Shown: positions 1 to 15,080, counted from the stretch's first letter. The stretch: 64,000 nt of DNA from Rhopalosiphum padi (GCF_020882245.1 NC_083599.1:22206865-22270864); one strand, 5' to 3'. Program-made: numbers and translations. Notes: generated from the sequence alone by a model not told the origin.

Positions 1-3000
1 AGATTTCATGTCAAAGATAAGTATTGACTTAACGACTTGTGCAAGCATGTAATTCAATGTAATATTCATTTGGATTATTGATATTTGATTTTTCACTAAA
101 ACTAGATTTTTATATTATATAAGTTCCGTGATTTCTTTAAGGACACGAATTGTTCGAAAATGTAAAAACCTAGTTTTTTAATAACACGTATTTTATAAAA
201 AAAATATGTTCGTCTTTGAATGGATAATATTGTAATTATGCGAACGATCATTAATATTAAGGGCGTGGGTATACGAGGAATGAAGTATAGGACAAACGTA
301 GGTGGACAATATATATATATTTACATCATACTAACTAACCTGAAAAAAAATATAATAATAGAATTTCTATGGATTTTAATTATTAGTGACATAATAAGAA
401 TCTGTTTCAATATTAATAACGTGATTAAAATTACATATAATTTTACATTTTGTTTGCTTTTTGCTTTTTGTATACTTCTATGTTTTCAGACTATTTGGCA
501 CATTTAAACATTTAGTACTTTTTAGACTTTCTAGTTTATATTTTATAGTGTATATTCTATGTACTTCTAGCAACACTGTTTACTTTGAAAATATACTCAT
601 TTATAATTTCAAAAAACAATTAAACATTCATATTACGGAAGACCACATTTTGTATAATTAAAAAAAATCAAATCGTTAACTTACTTATAAATAAAAATAT
701 ATAATTGTATATCTATAATATTATAGCGAACTGTTGTAGTTCTAAACCATCTTTGTGTATCGTTATTAATGTATCTCAGTCGTTAGATTTAAGTACTACG
801 TGGATCAATCTCGAAGATTTTCACGAATAACTTATTTTTAAATTTTATCTAAGATACATTCGTATAATTAATTGGTTTTTATACTTAAATCAATATCTAC
901 TCAAACTACGAGGTCTTAGATTCCTAGTGTTCGTCGAAAAACAGAACGATATATTTAGCTAAGAAAAGTTTAGAATAAATAATCAGGATTTGGTATTTTT
1001 TCAGTCAATTTTTAGTGAACAAACTTTCAACCCGCGCGGGTGTTTTAATGATTTTTTTCTTCCATCATACTAAGCACGGTATAATGGGACTCTAATATTA
1101 TTATATTAAGCGAATTCAACCCGTTTGTTTTGCAGTCAAATAAACTACGTTTAATGTAATTAGTGTTTTGAAAATGTTAAAATTACTTGACTGCTTAATA
1201 TTATGTGCACGAAATCCGTATTTATTCAGTCAACAAAAAAGTTTGTAACATTAAATAAATTTAACGTTCTTATGAATACGCATTTTAATATTAAATGCTT
1301 AATGGCTTTTTACAGGTGTATACAAATTTATATGATTATTATTATTCTATTGTGTACTATAATTTATTTTTTCCTAACTTACAAACTGTTGCTTACGTTA
1401 TTATTTTATTCAGAACGACTCGACGAATCTCAACCTAAAATAATTCAGCACAGTTTTCGAGTCGATTTAAATTTCTATGGATTAAGATTACTCGTGTTCA
1501 TGTAGTCATAGTAATATATAATTTAAATTCAGGTGGATTATCCGATAGACATTTAACGCACTTTTAACTTTTCGAACACACATAGGTAATATATTGTATA
1601 TATGTAATAAATCAAAATTCAAATTTGACCGCATTTTCGAGTGGGTTTGTGAAAGGTAAAGCACTACTGAAATCTTTGAAAATTCCACGTAGTTAGTCTC
1701 CTGGAAACTATAATAAACGCGTATAGCTACTTTCTGCCATCAGAATACTTTGATTAACAGTGCGCGGCAATAATACAACGTTTACGTACATATTGGCTTG
1801 CTTGGTGGTTACGACGAGGGCTGCTGTGGAGGGTTCCGGGTTGCTGGGTGTACGACCCTTTCAAGAATTCACTCGAACCCTTTCAATAAAATCAACTCTT
1901 TACGGTGTGAAGGACTGTATATATTTATTTTAGACGAAGATAGACTTACTGAAATATTTTGAAGACACGTTGACACGTGGCCTTAGATAAACATTTGTAA
2001 TTCATGGTCGGTTGTACATACCTCGGAAGATTAATATTATTAACGTTTATATTATGTAGTACGCACGATGTATCATCTGTAAAAAGAATCATACTCGGCG
2101 TCGAGTTAAGACTTACCGAATGGGTTAAGTTTTGAACTGAATTAAATTGATTGAAAGAAAAAAGCATACGCAACAGTATTTAATACATATTAACATATAT
2201 ATATATATATATATATATATACCTATTATACCTATATAATGATTAGGGCTCGGGAGTTGTAGCAGTTGCATATTGTTCTATATTTTCTCGGCCTACAGCA
2301 GACCAAGCTAGAAATACGTGAACTATACGATGATGGTGAGTTTAGAAGTCGAAAATATAAAATATATATTTTGCATATTTCGTCAATTTTAGGAAAAAAG
2401 AGCATATCTCATTGATTTTGATACGCTTTTACGCATATTTAATACTTTCTAAGAAAATTGATTTTTTTTCTGAACCTATGTATTTAAAAATAAAACTTGA
2501 TATTATTTTACGTATGTATTTATTGTCATCGTCACAGTCGGATATGTATCTGACGATAACGATAAGACGTGCATTTAGTCTGTATCGTGCCAATATGCCG
2601 AAATACTATCTTATCATCGATAAGTTTTCGAATTAATTATAATAGTGCAAATCTATTTATTGCTTATTCGTTGGTAATTATTTTGTACACAATTCACATT
2701 TCACAATATATTTTTAAAATATTTTTTCTTTTTAAAAATATAATTAAATGCCAATCAATTTTCTTTTATATATTTTTAAATATTACCTTTAAATCTATTT
2801 GTACGTATCTTTAAAATTTATTTTTGTGCATATTGTTAAAAACATTAGATGTTTTATTGTCGGAATTTTGAATAATTTTATTTTTAATATTTAACCTTTT
2901 TTGTGCTTAGTTTGCCTACTTTAGTTCCTGTAACTTCTAAGCACTAATAATGATTAATACTTATAATGTATTATCGTTTACATAAATATGTTTGACGTTT

Positions 3001-6000
3001 GTATTGTTTTCGAGAAAATTTGGAATATGACTGCTGTTTGATACGCGTTTTATGGTGGGTGGGAAACCGTAATATATAGTTAGTTATTATATTGTATTTA
3101 TAATTAATCATATTGCCAGCGTTGGTAAGAATGCATCTTCAAAACCACTGATTACCCATCTCCCGATATGGTCTTCCTAATAAATGTGTGGTTAACACTA
3201 ATAACCACAAAGGTTGCGTCGCACAGTTTTCCAAGGTTATTTAGCATTTGATCGCTGTGACGCCATAATAACTATAAGACTTATAATTGTTATGCAATAA
3301 TAGTTATGACAACAATGCTAACACTGTTTCGCCATTATTCAAACTCAATTAGTAAATACCTATGGTATTAATATTATACAAATCAAATCAGAAACCCGTT
3401 AAACGACTATTGTGATTTATTGGCACCTGTCATATTATACGTCACATCACTTACGTATTACGTCTGTGTCTCGATACTAAAAATCATAATATTATTCACG
3501 TTTAATAATAATATCACTCTGACAAAGGGCTTGAATTTCATTGCGCTTTGCATCGTGTTTCTGCAATGACGTAGATACTCGTTACTTTAATTTACTAGAA
3601 TATAAACGTATGTATATCTACAATATTGACCCAATATATTGTTATATAGAATTTATTTTTGCGATTTTTACACTAATTCGTTTTTAAGCTGCAATTTTAA
3701 GAATTGAACAACATTTTTATTCATAGGTTTAATCGGTATATCGATTTTATGCTAAAGTTGCAAGACAATAAACAACATTAAGGATTAAAATAATAGAACC
3801 ATTAAGTCGCCCAATGGTAATCATTTGAATTTAAACACCAATCACTATATTGTTTTACTTAAGCTGTTAAATGTATATTGTCAAAGATGAAACTTGTTTT
3901 AAATTTTGTATTTGTTTTGACTTTTTAAGATTAATAAATCAAAAAAATGTTAATACATATTATATTGAACTGTTGGTGTACCGCGTACAGGCATTTCCTT
4001 GAGGTTTTAGGGTATTATAGTTGCTAACTTGTAAATGAAAGTTTATTCTCGCCATACTCGTGATCATTATCTAACGACATATTTAATTTCCTTCTTAATA
4101 AATCCTATGGGGAAGCTTTAGATAGGTGCGAAACCACGTTGCTATAAGTTTCATCATTTTTAAATCTTGATCAAACCTTGTATCGATCCGTATTGCGATA
4201 ATATGGGTGGTAATATAAATTCATCTCAATTACTCTACGCGCGCATTTATTAATCAGATGTTCTCGACCAACTATATAATTTCGTTAAATGGATTTTATA
4301 TTCACGGCACCGACATTAATCATAATATAATTATTGTGTGCAGCGAATTATTGTCGTCTCATCAAAAAGAATCCTACAGAAAAGGTATTCACGCAATTCT
4401 ACGCCAGAACAGAACAGAAGGAACAGACTGAAAGAGCAGGCTGTTTATAGAAGTGTGTTTAATTAATAAAATTGTTTGCGATGTGCACAGTACGTTGCTT
4501 AATTTATTTATTAAAAAATGTATTATTATTATTTCACGCGAATAACGGGAGTAATTTTAACACGATAAAATACTATTTTAAGTAAATAAACCTGTTTATT
4601 ACGAATAATAACTCGTACGCGAACAATATTATAAAAACGGCCAATAAATTAATTTTTGTTTTTACTTTAATTCATTGTAAAAGTTTTTCTACGATATTTG
4701 TTTTAATTATAATTCATTACTGTAAAATAACTCGCAACGAACAAAAAAAAGAAAATAATAATAAAAAATGGACAAGTATATAAGAATAACCGCTATGCTA
4801 TGTTTGTACATAGAATAATATATCGAGTGTACCTCGTCAATGATTGGGTCACTGTAAAATTGTGTGTGTTAAATCTGATTTCAACAGTATTACCCGGTTA
4901 TCGTCGTACATGAAAAATGATATGTTTTTCCTACATTGAACACGAATGCGGAATAGCGATAGATTTGGTACGGTACATCTACGAATTACGATAGTAAAAA
5001 ATTGGTTTGAAAAATAAATATTGTTTTATATAAACGCGGACTGTGTATTACGTCTGATTGGACATACATAGTTAATTTAAATCAAAAGCAAATGGAAGTA
5101 GATACTTGGAAGACGAACTATTATATTTCCGCAATTTCCCGTAAAAATTATGCCCGGGACGCAATTTACATATCAAATCGAATGATATAAATAATACGGC
5201 CGTGACGTAGTTTACATCAAAAAGGTATATATTGGAACGGGGCTTGCAGTCTCACCCGGGAATCACTACTATAAACAACCAATTGTACTTTCCGTTGAAA
5301 TCTAGAACCTATTGTAATTTCAATAGTTAATTATGGTAGAACGGCTGTTATACTTTATTACGTAGCCACGGCGGGCGGTGAACCTTTTTCAGGTCAAGTG
5401 CCAAAATTTTATAATCAAAGTTAAAAAAAAAAAAAAATGTCACACGCAAGTGGCTGCAGCATAACGCGTCCGAATCTATGAACAATTTTTTTCCCGCGTA
5501 GATCGGGAAGTGGGAAGGTGCGATGATGTTTAAAAAAAATATACATTTAAAAATATTTTTTATACTGTCATCTCATCCGTTTGGATTTACGACTGGACTG
5601 ATATTTTAAATGTGATTTTCGTTTCTGTTTATCACAGGACATTTTTGTTCATTAGGCGTAGGACCAGGTGTGTAGTATTTTTTTAGTTTTAATGAAAAAC
5701 GAGTTTTATTCGTCACTGTTTTGACTTGATCGCGTTCGTCGTGAAGAATAAACTTTCAGAACTCGATGTTGACGTGAACATTGAAAGTATGAAAACATTT
5801 CAAAGTAGGTGCAAAATGTGCCCGGGCGAGTAAACCAAACTTTAACGAACACAATACAATTTATTAGTGACTGTATTGTTGTTTTTTGAGAAAAAGTTTT
5901 ACATTAAAGGCGATATTTAACAACAAAATTAAAAAAAATTCGCGTTCCGTAGTTGATATTAGGCCCGCGACTGCTTGCGCGCTACACCTTTAACACACGC

Positions 6001-6534
6001 GCCGCGCAAGTCGGTTCGCTAAACCTTTAATTTACCATCGACAATCGTATTATATTGCTATATTAAATCGATTTCTTTGCAATGAAACGGACCCCATACG
6101 TCAGGATTAGGCTGCCTATGGATTAATCGTTGTAATCACAGTGTACAAAATTGTGGGTCTATTCGTGGGCGCACAATCCGTTGCAGCATGTAATAATATT
6201 TCACTGTAACTGTTTAACTCGATTCACGAGTGCCTGCGCATTTTACCTATATAATAGAGCAGTAAAACGTTATTATTTCACTTCGCCACTCGACGATGGC
6301 ACGATTATAACAGTATTGAAACATCGATGAATATAAATCACTTTGTTTAATCCGTCTATAGAGTAACAGAGGCGATTCGTATCTTCCATAATATCACCGT
6401 ATACCTATTACATTGTACGTTCCTGATTAAATTCAATAAAGTTTTTATACATTTTAGGTCATGTTTTTATTTGACACGGCTGCATTATTTATAGATTTGC
6501 TTCCTACCGATTACTTAAAAACGATAAAGTTATC
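1..6534. other. AT-rich non-coding stretch
   Basis: No gene could be supported on either strand. Open frames here are short (under about 100 codons), rich in I, F, Y, N and K as expected from AT-rich DNA, and show no recognisable domain. Visible items are a pure (TA)n run at about 2197-2222 and short A or T runs (for example near 5420). Two mildly GC-richer spots lie near 1790-1870 and 5940-6010, the second holding CGCGC-type strings, without any reading frame worth naming. Confidence 0.6.
2197..2222. repeat. (TA)n microsatellite
   Basis: Uninterrupted TA dinucleotide run in otherwise AT-rich DNA. Confidence 0.9.
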
Positions 6535-6542
6535 GTTTACAC
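6535..6542. repeat. 8-bp target site duplication, left copy
   Basis: GTTTACAC directly precedes the left inverted repeat of the 6543-6780 element and is repeated exactly at 6781-6788. Eight base pairs is the hAT (and P) superfamily length, and this copy fits the hAT preference nTnnnnAn. Confidence 0.9.
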
Positions 6543-6780
6543 CAGTGTTTCCCAACTTCTTTTACTCGCGGAACCTTTGCAGGAGCTTGAACGTTTTGTG
6601 GAACCCCCATATAACTTTTGGAGCTATTCGACGTTAGAATCATAATTCAAATCAAAAATATTATTAATTAATTTATATTTTCCCAAATTTCTCACGGAAC
6701 CCTTGGCGCCGGCTGACGGAACCCTTGGCACTGGCTGATGGAACCCTTAGGTTCCGCGGAATACCAGTTGGGAAACACTG
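6543..6780. mobile_element. hAT-type MITE, 238 bp, with perfect TSD
   Basis: The element starts CAGTGTTTCCCAACT and ends with the exact reverse complement, a 15-bp perfect terminal inverted repeat. After a short mismatch the inverted similarity resumes over CGCGGAACCT (about 6568-6577) against its complement near 6752-6761. It is flanked by the 8-bp duplication GTTTACAC. Near the right end, at about 6696-6745, a 22-bp unit beginning GGAACCCTTGG is repeated three times in tandem with small changes. There is no coding capacity, so it is a non-autonomous element that must have been moved by a hAT transposase supplied in trans. The CAGTGTTTCCCAAC start is typical of hAT MITEs in many animals (established knowledge). 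The perfect TSD suggests limited decay. Confidence 0.9.
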
Positions 6781-6788
6781 GTTTACAC
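6781..6788. repeat. 8-bp target site duplication, right copy
   Basis: GTTTACAC, identical to 6535-6542, directly after the right end of the 238-bp MITE. Confidence 0.9.
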
Positions 6789-8220
6789 GATATTAGTGAA
6801 ATTATCCCGGAAAAAAGGTCTGCTGTAAAATATCGCAATACGTCAATACTAATATTATATCACATATGAATAGCTAAGTAATATTTACGGTAAAATTTAG
6901 TATGGACAAAAATATAATCAAATTTCAGTAACTTATTATTGATCAATACAGTTTGTAATATATTCTTAATTCCAATCCGCAGCGATGACTCACGTCGAGG
7001 ATTTAATCTATGATTTGTAATAATATTCAGTATTATTTACTACTTTGGTATTGTTTTTTTATTTATTATACATACAAATAAAACATTAAATATTAAAGTA
7101 TGTGCAAAACTAAAAGTTTTAATAATACTAGATCCGTGGTTATATATGATTTTAAATAAAAGAAAAAAATGATACTGGCTCTAACTCCATGATGGTTTAG
7201 CTATTTCTGTGTATGTATAAGATATTAATTATAAATTGTACGAAATTATAAAAAAATATATTAAATTGGAAATTAAAGTAGTTTTTGACTTTGGTAACCA
7301 ACTCATATAATGTCACATACATCGAAATTAAAATGTAATAAAAACAAAAACTTTTAATAATAATACAACACCAGTTATTAATTCAATTTTTTTATTTCAT
7401 AATATTTAAATTTATAAACAGTTTTAAAATTATAATTCAATTTGGATTTATTTTATACTGGTCATAGTATTTCATTGTGATATTTAGTTGGTGATTCGGA
7501 AAACTTATTTCATAACAAATGTATGAATAATATTATATTACTCAATAACATGTTATACAGCGACGAGGACACTATTACAGGTATCACTATTAAAGTAACA
7601 ATATTTTAGTATATAATATGTGTTCTTTAAATTATATCTGAATACTAATTATTAATTATTATTTATTTTATTATATTTTGTGTAATTTTGAGCTAATTCA
7701 ACTGTCAATTTTTAATACGAAAATTACGTCGAAGTTCGTACGCAACCGTGTAGTGTTTATGGTCCTTTGTCATACAACATTGTGGACGTTCCCACAATCA
7801 GGGTCTTAAGGAAAGACCACTCAGATAAGGACCACCCGCATTCGGGTTCCATTAGAAATAATAGTTAATAACGAACGGTTTCCATTCAATGCCGGACACA
7901 GCGGTCACCCTACACCACCTCACCAGCCGGTTAGTCTATTCGATCGATGGAAGTCGTGACGATTATTAATTATAATCGCACAGTCAAAGTTCTTGCGATA
8001 TACCACCGGGACGGATAATACTACGTAATGCAGATTTTAGATAGGTTTTAACGACGACGTGACGTACTAGCTGAGGTTCGTAAATGATAATAATATTAAA
8101 TAATACGCTCGACAATATTATTGCTTGTTTCAGTGGTTGGGTGCATAGCAAGTTGGCAATAGCATGATTTAATACTAGTTATCAACGGCAATTGTCGCAT
8201 AAAAGTCAATATTCGTACAA
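6789..8220. other. AT-rich non-coding stretch
   Basis: No gene or recognised repeat. A more balanced patch at about 7730-7970 has no open frame of note on either strand. Confidence 0.55.
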
Positions 8221-8228
8221 TATACAGA

Positions 8229-8345
8229 ATGATTCACCAAGCAGACTTACCTCGTTTTTACATTAAGTTGCGAATTTATTCAAACTCAGGTTTTTGGAAT
8301 TTTTAAATATTTATTATAGAAATATTTAAACATCAAACGAATTTT
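8229..8345 (+). repeat. Dispersed repeat, GATTCACCAA family (copy A)
   Basis: Begins with GATTCACCAAGC at 8231, followed by a pyrimidine-rich step (CTTACCTCG) and then an AT-rich body with TTTTGGAATTTTTAAA. The same leading block and a similar AT-rich body recur at 12802, 40800 and 43113, with a relative at 49819. Only the left boundary is sharp; the right boundary is a guess from loss of similarity. Confidence 0.6.
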
Positions 8346-11300
8346 AAAATATGTTGACTCATTCTATATAATAATTAAAAATATAAAAGAACAAAAACTA
8401 CCTTCTTTCTATGCATCTAATCAAATGCTACACTCTGCAACCTATCCAAGCAAAAAATCTAACCAAATCAATTCTTAGCAACCCACTCGAAAGATTGAAA
8501 AGAAAATGGTGTCATGGTCTACTACTTCTCTAATTCAACCCCATAACCTCAATCCAAGAGTATTGTGAGTGGGTGGCTTCTTCGATCAAGACCCTTTATG
8601 TCAAACCTTTTACTATTACCAATTAAACTTGTCGTAAATAAAATGTATCGATTGCTTAATTTTACAGTTTTAAATAAAGATAAAAAAAATATGATAACGA
8701 AAATAATATTTAAACATTCGTTATTATTCAATAACGATTTTTGTTATTTATCCGTGGCAATTCAAAATATTATTCAAAAATAATTTTCAAAAATACATGT
8801 ATTATTTAGTACATACAATGAAATTTCAAAAATATTTAAATTATTTTTAAGCCATTGGTATGATGTACCATGATATTCATAACCCTTTCGGTACGCCCGT
8901 ATTAACTTATTTATTAATACAACGCTTGTACGAAATAATATTGTAATTTATTATAACATTTTAATGTATGCAAATTTAATGATGGTTATAACAAAAATAC
9001 TAAAACAAATACTCAAAACTAGTACAAATAAAAAAAACTCGATAGAAAAACTGTAGATCATACAATTTATACATAGGTATTTTAACCTTTTAGCTATACC
9101 GATTTTAACAATTTTAATAGCGATTCTGTAGTGAATCAATACAATATAAAACCGAACGTATTTGCGACTGTGCAGGACGAGTAGAAGAAAGATATGATGA
9201 ATTTCGGTCACACAGTTTGACATATTTTAGTGAATGTATCACAATTATTATATTAATAAATTATAAAGTGAGCACTTAAAACCTAAAGGATGACTTTCGA
9301 AATTCAATTACAACAATTTAAAATACCTTTGAAAATAAATAAATATATTACCAGTTACCACGAATACGCCAAAATATGGCATTATATAAAATAAAATATT
9401 TCTTCAAGATGAACTCGTCACTTTTTATCTTCCTTACATTTTATAATGTCATTTATAAAGTTGAAATGAACCCAAAATGAACGCTGATCAGCCACATTAA
9501 ATGTATTTATTGCATAGCTGTACTACTACTTAATTATAAAATTATAATATACCGTTTCACCAAGTATATTATTACAAACTATTTATTATAGTATTTTTTC
9601 ATCAATATATTCGATATAAGTTTATAGTATAAGGCCATGTTTTGCTCATATATATATATATATATATAATAATAATACCCTCATATTTACATGGTTTAAT
9701 AGCTCAGCTCGCATTATATAGACAAGGGTGTTGTAATATCGTTAATATTTTCCCATATAGGTAGATATGTTAATCATCTAACTACATATTATACATATTC
9801 CTAATGCTATAACGATTCACCGGTTTCGTTTTAACTATTTTAGCTATATGCATGCTTACTAAGACAACTATAAACTATTATTTGATATAATGTTTACACA
9901 TAATATAGAGTATATTATATAATATGATTATGTTATAATATTTATAGCAATTTTAAACTATTGTTAGGTATTTGAAATATTGAAACTTTTCAGTTTTTAT
10001 TGTAATAAGTTGTGTTGCTAAAAATATGGCAGACAAAACAAATTTTAAGCTTGAAAATGTAATACAAAGTTTCTCGTCTTTTATTTTTTGTTGAATGCCA
10101 AAGATCTAAAAATATAAATTTAAAATTTTCTTATAACCATTTCAAGATTAAAATTCAATGAAATATTATTTAAATGTTTTATTGTTGTAATTTTAAAAAT
10201 CCTATTTTAAAGACTAGAATCTTTTTCCTGCTATGTATATTATTATTTAATTGTTTTAATGAACATTTTTTTAAATTTTTAGAGTAATATTTTGAACTAT
10301 TTATACCATGAACCTATTCACACCAGTCTATGGTACGGCAGAATTTACCTACAATTTAACAACAGCTAGTATTGTTATATTAAATAATATGATAATAATT
10401 TCTATATTATAATTTATTATAATTAATTTGTTTCGTTTATGAAATTACCTCAACGTTATGTGTTGTTAATAGAAGAATAATTATTAATATAGCAACACAA
10501 ATATAATATACATAGTAAAATGTACTTATAAAATGTATGGGTTGATGATTTTTTATGCAATTTCGATTTGTTATTATTGAGTTCGAATTCAATAAATTAG
10601 TTAGAGGGATGATTCATCGATTAAGTTCATTTATAACATACTACATAGGCGAGCAAGTTCCCTGTTTTTTTTTTAAATTTTTGTTTATTGTTGGATGTGA
10701 ACAAACATTTTCAATTTTACATTATAAAGCGGAATATTTTTCGGAGTATTTCAATTCGCAATAATCGAATTTCAAATGAGTATTAATTGGTTATAAATAG
10801 TGGTCCAAAATGTTTCAATCTATTATTCTTTTGACAAGAAAAAACCCATCATTTAATAATAAGCTTTAAATAGGTGTAATATATATCATATAGAACCACA
10901 CTCGTTTAAAATGTGATTCGTATATACATTGAAATACCCGAACAAATAGTTTGTTTCAAAAAATAAAAAATATAAGTTGTCATTCAAAGAAGTAATAAGT
11001 AATGATTTAAAAACCATAACTTGTTTTTAAAAAATGTTTTACAGTTGAATGACTTTAAATTATGTAAAACAAAAAAAAAAAATCACTCCGTTCAGAATCT
11101 AAAAGTTTTAAAAAAGTTAATAGTTTTCAATATAATGAGTATCTTATATTATGTTAAATAATCGTCTGCGTACATGTATATATGTTCCAATAATGCACTT
11201 CTACGTATGTATCACGAATTTCATTTACTCGTGAAAAATATAATAAATTGCGAATATATTACTCCTGCGACGTCAGGTCGTGCGGTGTAGGTGCATTTTA

Positions 11301-12796
11301 GAATAATAGAAACACGTTTTATATTGATAAACGCCGTCGACAGCTGCTGCTGTTGTTCTAGATGGAAGATTTAAATTCAGTATCAATTTCTTTTTCTTTT
11401 TAATGAAAACGTTCGAGCTTTAACGGATTAATTTTAAACCATAAAACATGATTGATTATACCTAACACAGGTATACATAGCGTACACCCGTGCATTTTGT
11501 ACGCTCGCGTAATCTTCGTATTATATATAATATGAATTACCCGCTCGTATAATCATCACATCACTTATTTGTTTTACTGCCGCGCGGAAATGTATCAATA
11601 ATAATAATAATTTTACTTTGCATTATATTTTCGAACATTGTTTACGCGGTACTTGTATAATTTATTTAATCAACAACAACAAAATGAATAAATAAAAATG
11701 CATTTCCTCTGTGTAAAATACTTTATTTGTATGACCTGAAAACTACATATATTATTGATTTATTAACTGTTAACCAATAATTTATATTATATGGTACCTA
11801 TACCATATTACACTGCCAAGAGATACTAAGCTTTGTATGCATATCTACCGCAAATACATTATAATATTTATAACGCATTTATAAATAGATTTCCATACGT
11901 TTTTAAATCTCTTCAAATGTCGCGTTTTACCTGCTTGTGAGACAACAGTGTGATGTAAAAAAAGTATTAAAAACCTTTAAAATAAACGTACTTTAAAAAT
12001 ATTTGGTGATTTTAAATATTTCTCTTATAGTCTTATATCACAAAATGTATGTAAAAATGTGTAAGTAGCAAGTAGTTTTTTTTTTTTTTTTTTAATACAA
12101 TCTGTTATTTTAAGATGAGTGGGCATAAGCCATAAATGATTAAAATGTAAATATAGCAAAGTTTATTAGTATTTATACACCAAATTATCTATAAAAAAAT
12201 AAACGTTTATTTTTTTTCTGACGTGTTTTTAATTTAATAATAAAATCTAATAATATAATTTAAATTAAATCCATCTGATTTATTTTGCTTATTACTTTAT
12301 TAGTTTATTTTTCAGTGAAAGTTTGATCATTCATTTTTGTTTTAAATTAAATATATAATTTACAATAAATGTTTACAATAATGGGCGGTGGAATCCAACT
12401 TTTGTTTTTATACTTCATATTATTATTACTATAACATTATTAAATGTAGCCATGAACACTGGAATTCTTCATATAACTAAAATCATAGATTTCACGAGTG
12501 TAACATATGCGTTAACAATAACCTCTGAATAGTTACCAATCGGCATTATTAGTGCTCTGTCCAATGAGATTGGAGTGAATATACAAATCAAGACTTCTAT
12601 ACAACGGATATTTTAAATATGTACCCGAAATAGGAAATCAATAAATCTATGCCAAACCCACTTATTGTTTTCGTCTATAATTCATATATGCCGTGGTCAT
12701 TTTATGAGAATTCGGTAAACAATTTTGAAAAAAATATAAATATAATTTCAAAATAATATTTTATTCTAGTTGATCATTTGTAAAATAAACGATTAC
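8346..12796. other. AT-rich non-coding stretch
   Basis: No supported gene. Short frames at 8549-8783, 8951-9223 and 10555-10764 have AT-driven composition and no domain. A (TA)n run lies at about 9648-9668. A slightly CpG-richer patch at 11260-11350 shows no clear coding signal. Confidence 0.55.
9648..9668. repeat. (TA)n microsatellite
   Basis: Alternating TA run, continuing into AATAATAAT. Confidence 0.85.
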
Positions 12797-12799
12797 AGA

Positions 12800-12930
12800 G
12801 TGATTCACCAAACATGCTCAGTGCTCACCCCTCGTATTTTTTTAAATTGAATAATACAGTTATTTAAACAGATTTTTTTAATTTTTTTCTATAACTTACT
12901 TAAAGACAATATTGTTTTCAATTGTTTTGA
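12800..12930 (+). repeat. Dispersed repeat, GATTCACCAA family (copy B)
   Basis: GATTCACCAAACATGCTC at 12802, then GTGCTCACCCCTCG and an AT-rich body. It matches copies A (8231), C (40800) and D (43113) over the leading block. Downstream limit uncertain. Confidence 0.65.
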
Positions 12931-14518
12931 GATTTATGTACTAGTTAGGACCTGTTGAGACATCACCATCTGTCTCTCAAATTAAAACCAAGGGCAGTTC
13001 TAAATATTTATTATTTATAGTCAATTACGGTTCAATATATTTCATAATTTTCGTCTTTCCGAATAATTAAAATAATATCGTGAAAACTAACGTAACAACA
13101 TAAATAGTGTGCTTACCTTTACATTTGGCAATAGTTCAATAATCGTCTTATTATTTAACAACGTTCAATATTAGAACTACTAATTGTCGGTATGTTAAGC
13201 ATTATTTAGTAACACTGAGACAACATAAACGTATGGGTATACAACGTCGTCTTCGATTGAAAAAGCAATAGTTGGCGGATCGCCCTGTATATTATAAACG
13301 AAAATTTTCATTGCTCCTAGAAAAATGAATGTGATATTCTTAAAAACAATTAATGTATTACATTGTATATAGCACACGGCGTGTATGGGCGTATTTCAAA
13401 AACATTTTATTTTCAGCGTTCGGTGTACGTAGGTGCTTATAACTACTCTACCGATTTTTAATTTATAATTAATTATATATATTATACGCTTTGGCTACGT
13501 CTGTAGGTAAATACTGATTTCGTGACGCGTTGATTATTATTTTCGACTGTCAATACGCGATATATATTATTGCCTTTCTGCAATTGAACCCACACGTCGA
13601 TGTTGCTTTGCACTGTGTTATTCGTCTGCCTGACTGAATTTCTCGAGGGTTATTTCGGCGTGTTGTTGACACGCTGTCAGTTAATAAAATATTTCGAGTT
13701 GGTATTAAATGTGTAGAAGTTTTAATAAAACTTCTCGGCGAATGTTGCATCGTATCATCGCTCGTACGATATGTACGCGTATATAATCACAACGCTATCT
13801 AAACTCGTGTAACGCTCCTCCGTCCGTACGTATTATACGTAATAATATTATATGTGTGTTGAGTATAATACAATATATACCGTTCGCCCAGTATCGCGTG
13901 GGTATTAGTGCAAGGAGTGTTGAGAAAATAAGAATATTAGATAATATTATAGGCGTAAGTTATTACGCTATATAGGGTGTGAATTTTTATGTAAATATAT
14001 TACCGTTTTATTGAACGCAGATTTTTTAATTATTCTGATTAAATATTAGCACGTTTCGTGATACCCTAAATAAAATAAAACGTATTCGTTATTACATATT
14101 TTTGCATGTTTTGAAATAAATGCATTTCGTTAAATTTTGTACGATATAATTATTATTCCGTGGGAAACCTAATGTAAATCGTAATAAATAAAATAGCTAA
14201 ACGATTTTCGATATCACTGTATATACGACTCGTACTCTATTACTTTAATGCTAGTCGTTCTAGTTCATTAATTTGTTTTTCTATTCAGTAATTTTCTTTT
14301 TATGTAGTACAAATTTACAAAATAAACGTAAATAAAAACATATTAAAAACATTTTTTTTTTTTTTGCAAAAATAACAATAGAACTATTTACATATTTTGA
14401 CTTTTTTATTGTACCCAAATCTGTACTCACATATTGCTTTTACATTTTAAGTTATTATTTATTATAATGTATTATTATGTTTTTGCTATGCAATTGGTCT
14501 TGCGCAATCATTACGATC
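12931..14518. other. Non-coding stretch with a CpG-richer patch
   Basis: No supported gene. About 13380-13930 is less AT-rich than its surroundings and carries scattered CG dinucleotides on both strands. Such patches in AT-rich insect genomes can mark promoters or 5' exons, but no TATA-plus-exon arrangement or long frame stands out. The 66-codon minus-strand frame at 13550-13750 has no recognisable features. Confidence 0.4.
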
Positions 14519-14545
14519 AGTGGCGTATTTACTAGGGAATGGTAA
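14519..14545. repeat. Transposon-terminus-like motif CAGTGGCG
   Basis: CAGTGGCGTATTTACTAGGG at 14519 has the look of a CAGTG-type DNA transposon end. A matching opposite end was not found nearby, so this may be an eroded single terminus. Confidence 0.35.
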
Positions 14546-15080
14546 TCCTTAACCGCTCGTGCTTAAAATCGTATTTGCGCTTTGTACTTGTACGTGTGTT
14601 GGTTTTTACGGTTTCTCGAGCAAATATTATATGATAATAAAGGGGAAATTTTCTCAGTTCTTCGAACATACTATATTTTTAGTCCATATACATATAGTAT
14701 AATAAAATATTTTGTTATAATAAACATTTCTTATTATAGGTATAGGTTATATTATGTTTTAGAGGCGATTATGAAAGCAAAGTTTATATAAATAAATATA
14801 ATATGTTTAAAGAATGCGTTAAATATTTATAGTTAAAAATGGTAATACGATTTCAATGATAATTTAAAATATACTAAGTAATTGTATAAGTTTCATAATC
14901 AAAAGTTAAATTCTATCAATATAAAAGTTCTACCAAATGTCTACATTTATTTTTTAACAGTAGCCCACAATGGGCCTCCTATAATTATTATTTCCTAGTT
15001 TCATCTTATTTTTTTTGTTTTTTTTTTTTTAATTTAAGAAATACGGCTAACAAATTTAAATTTAAATTTAAATGTTATGA

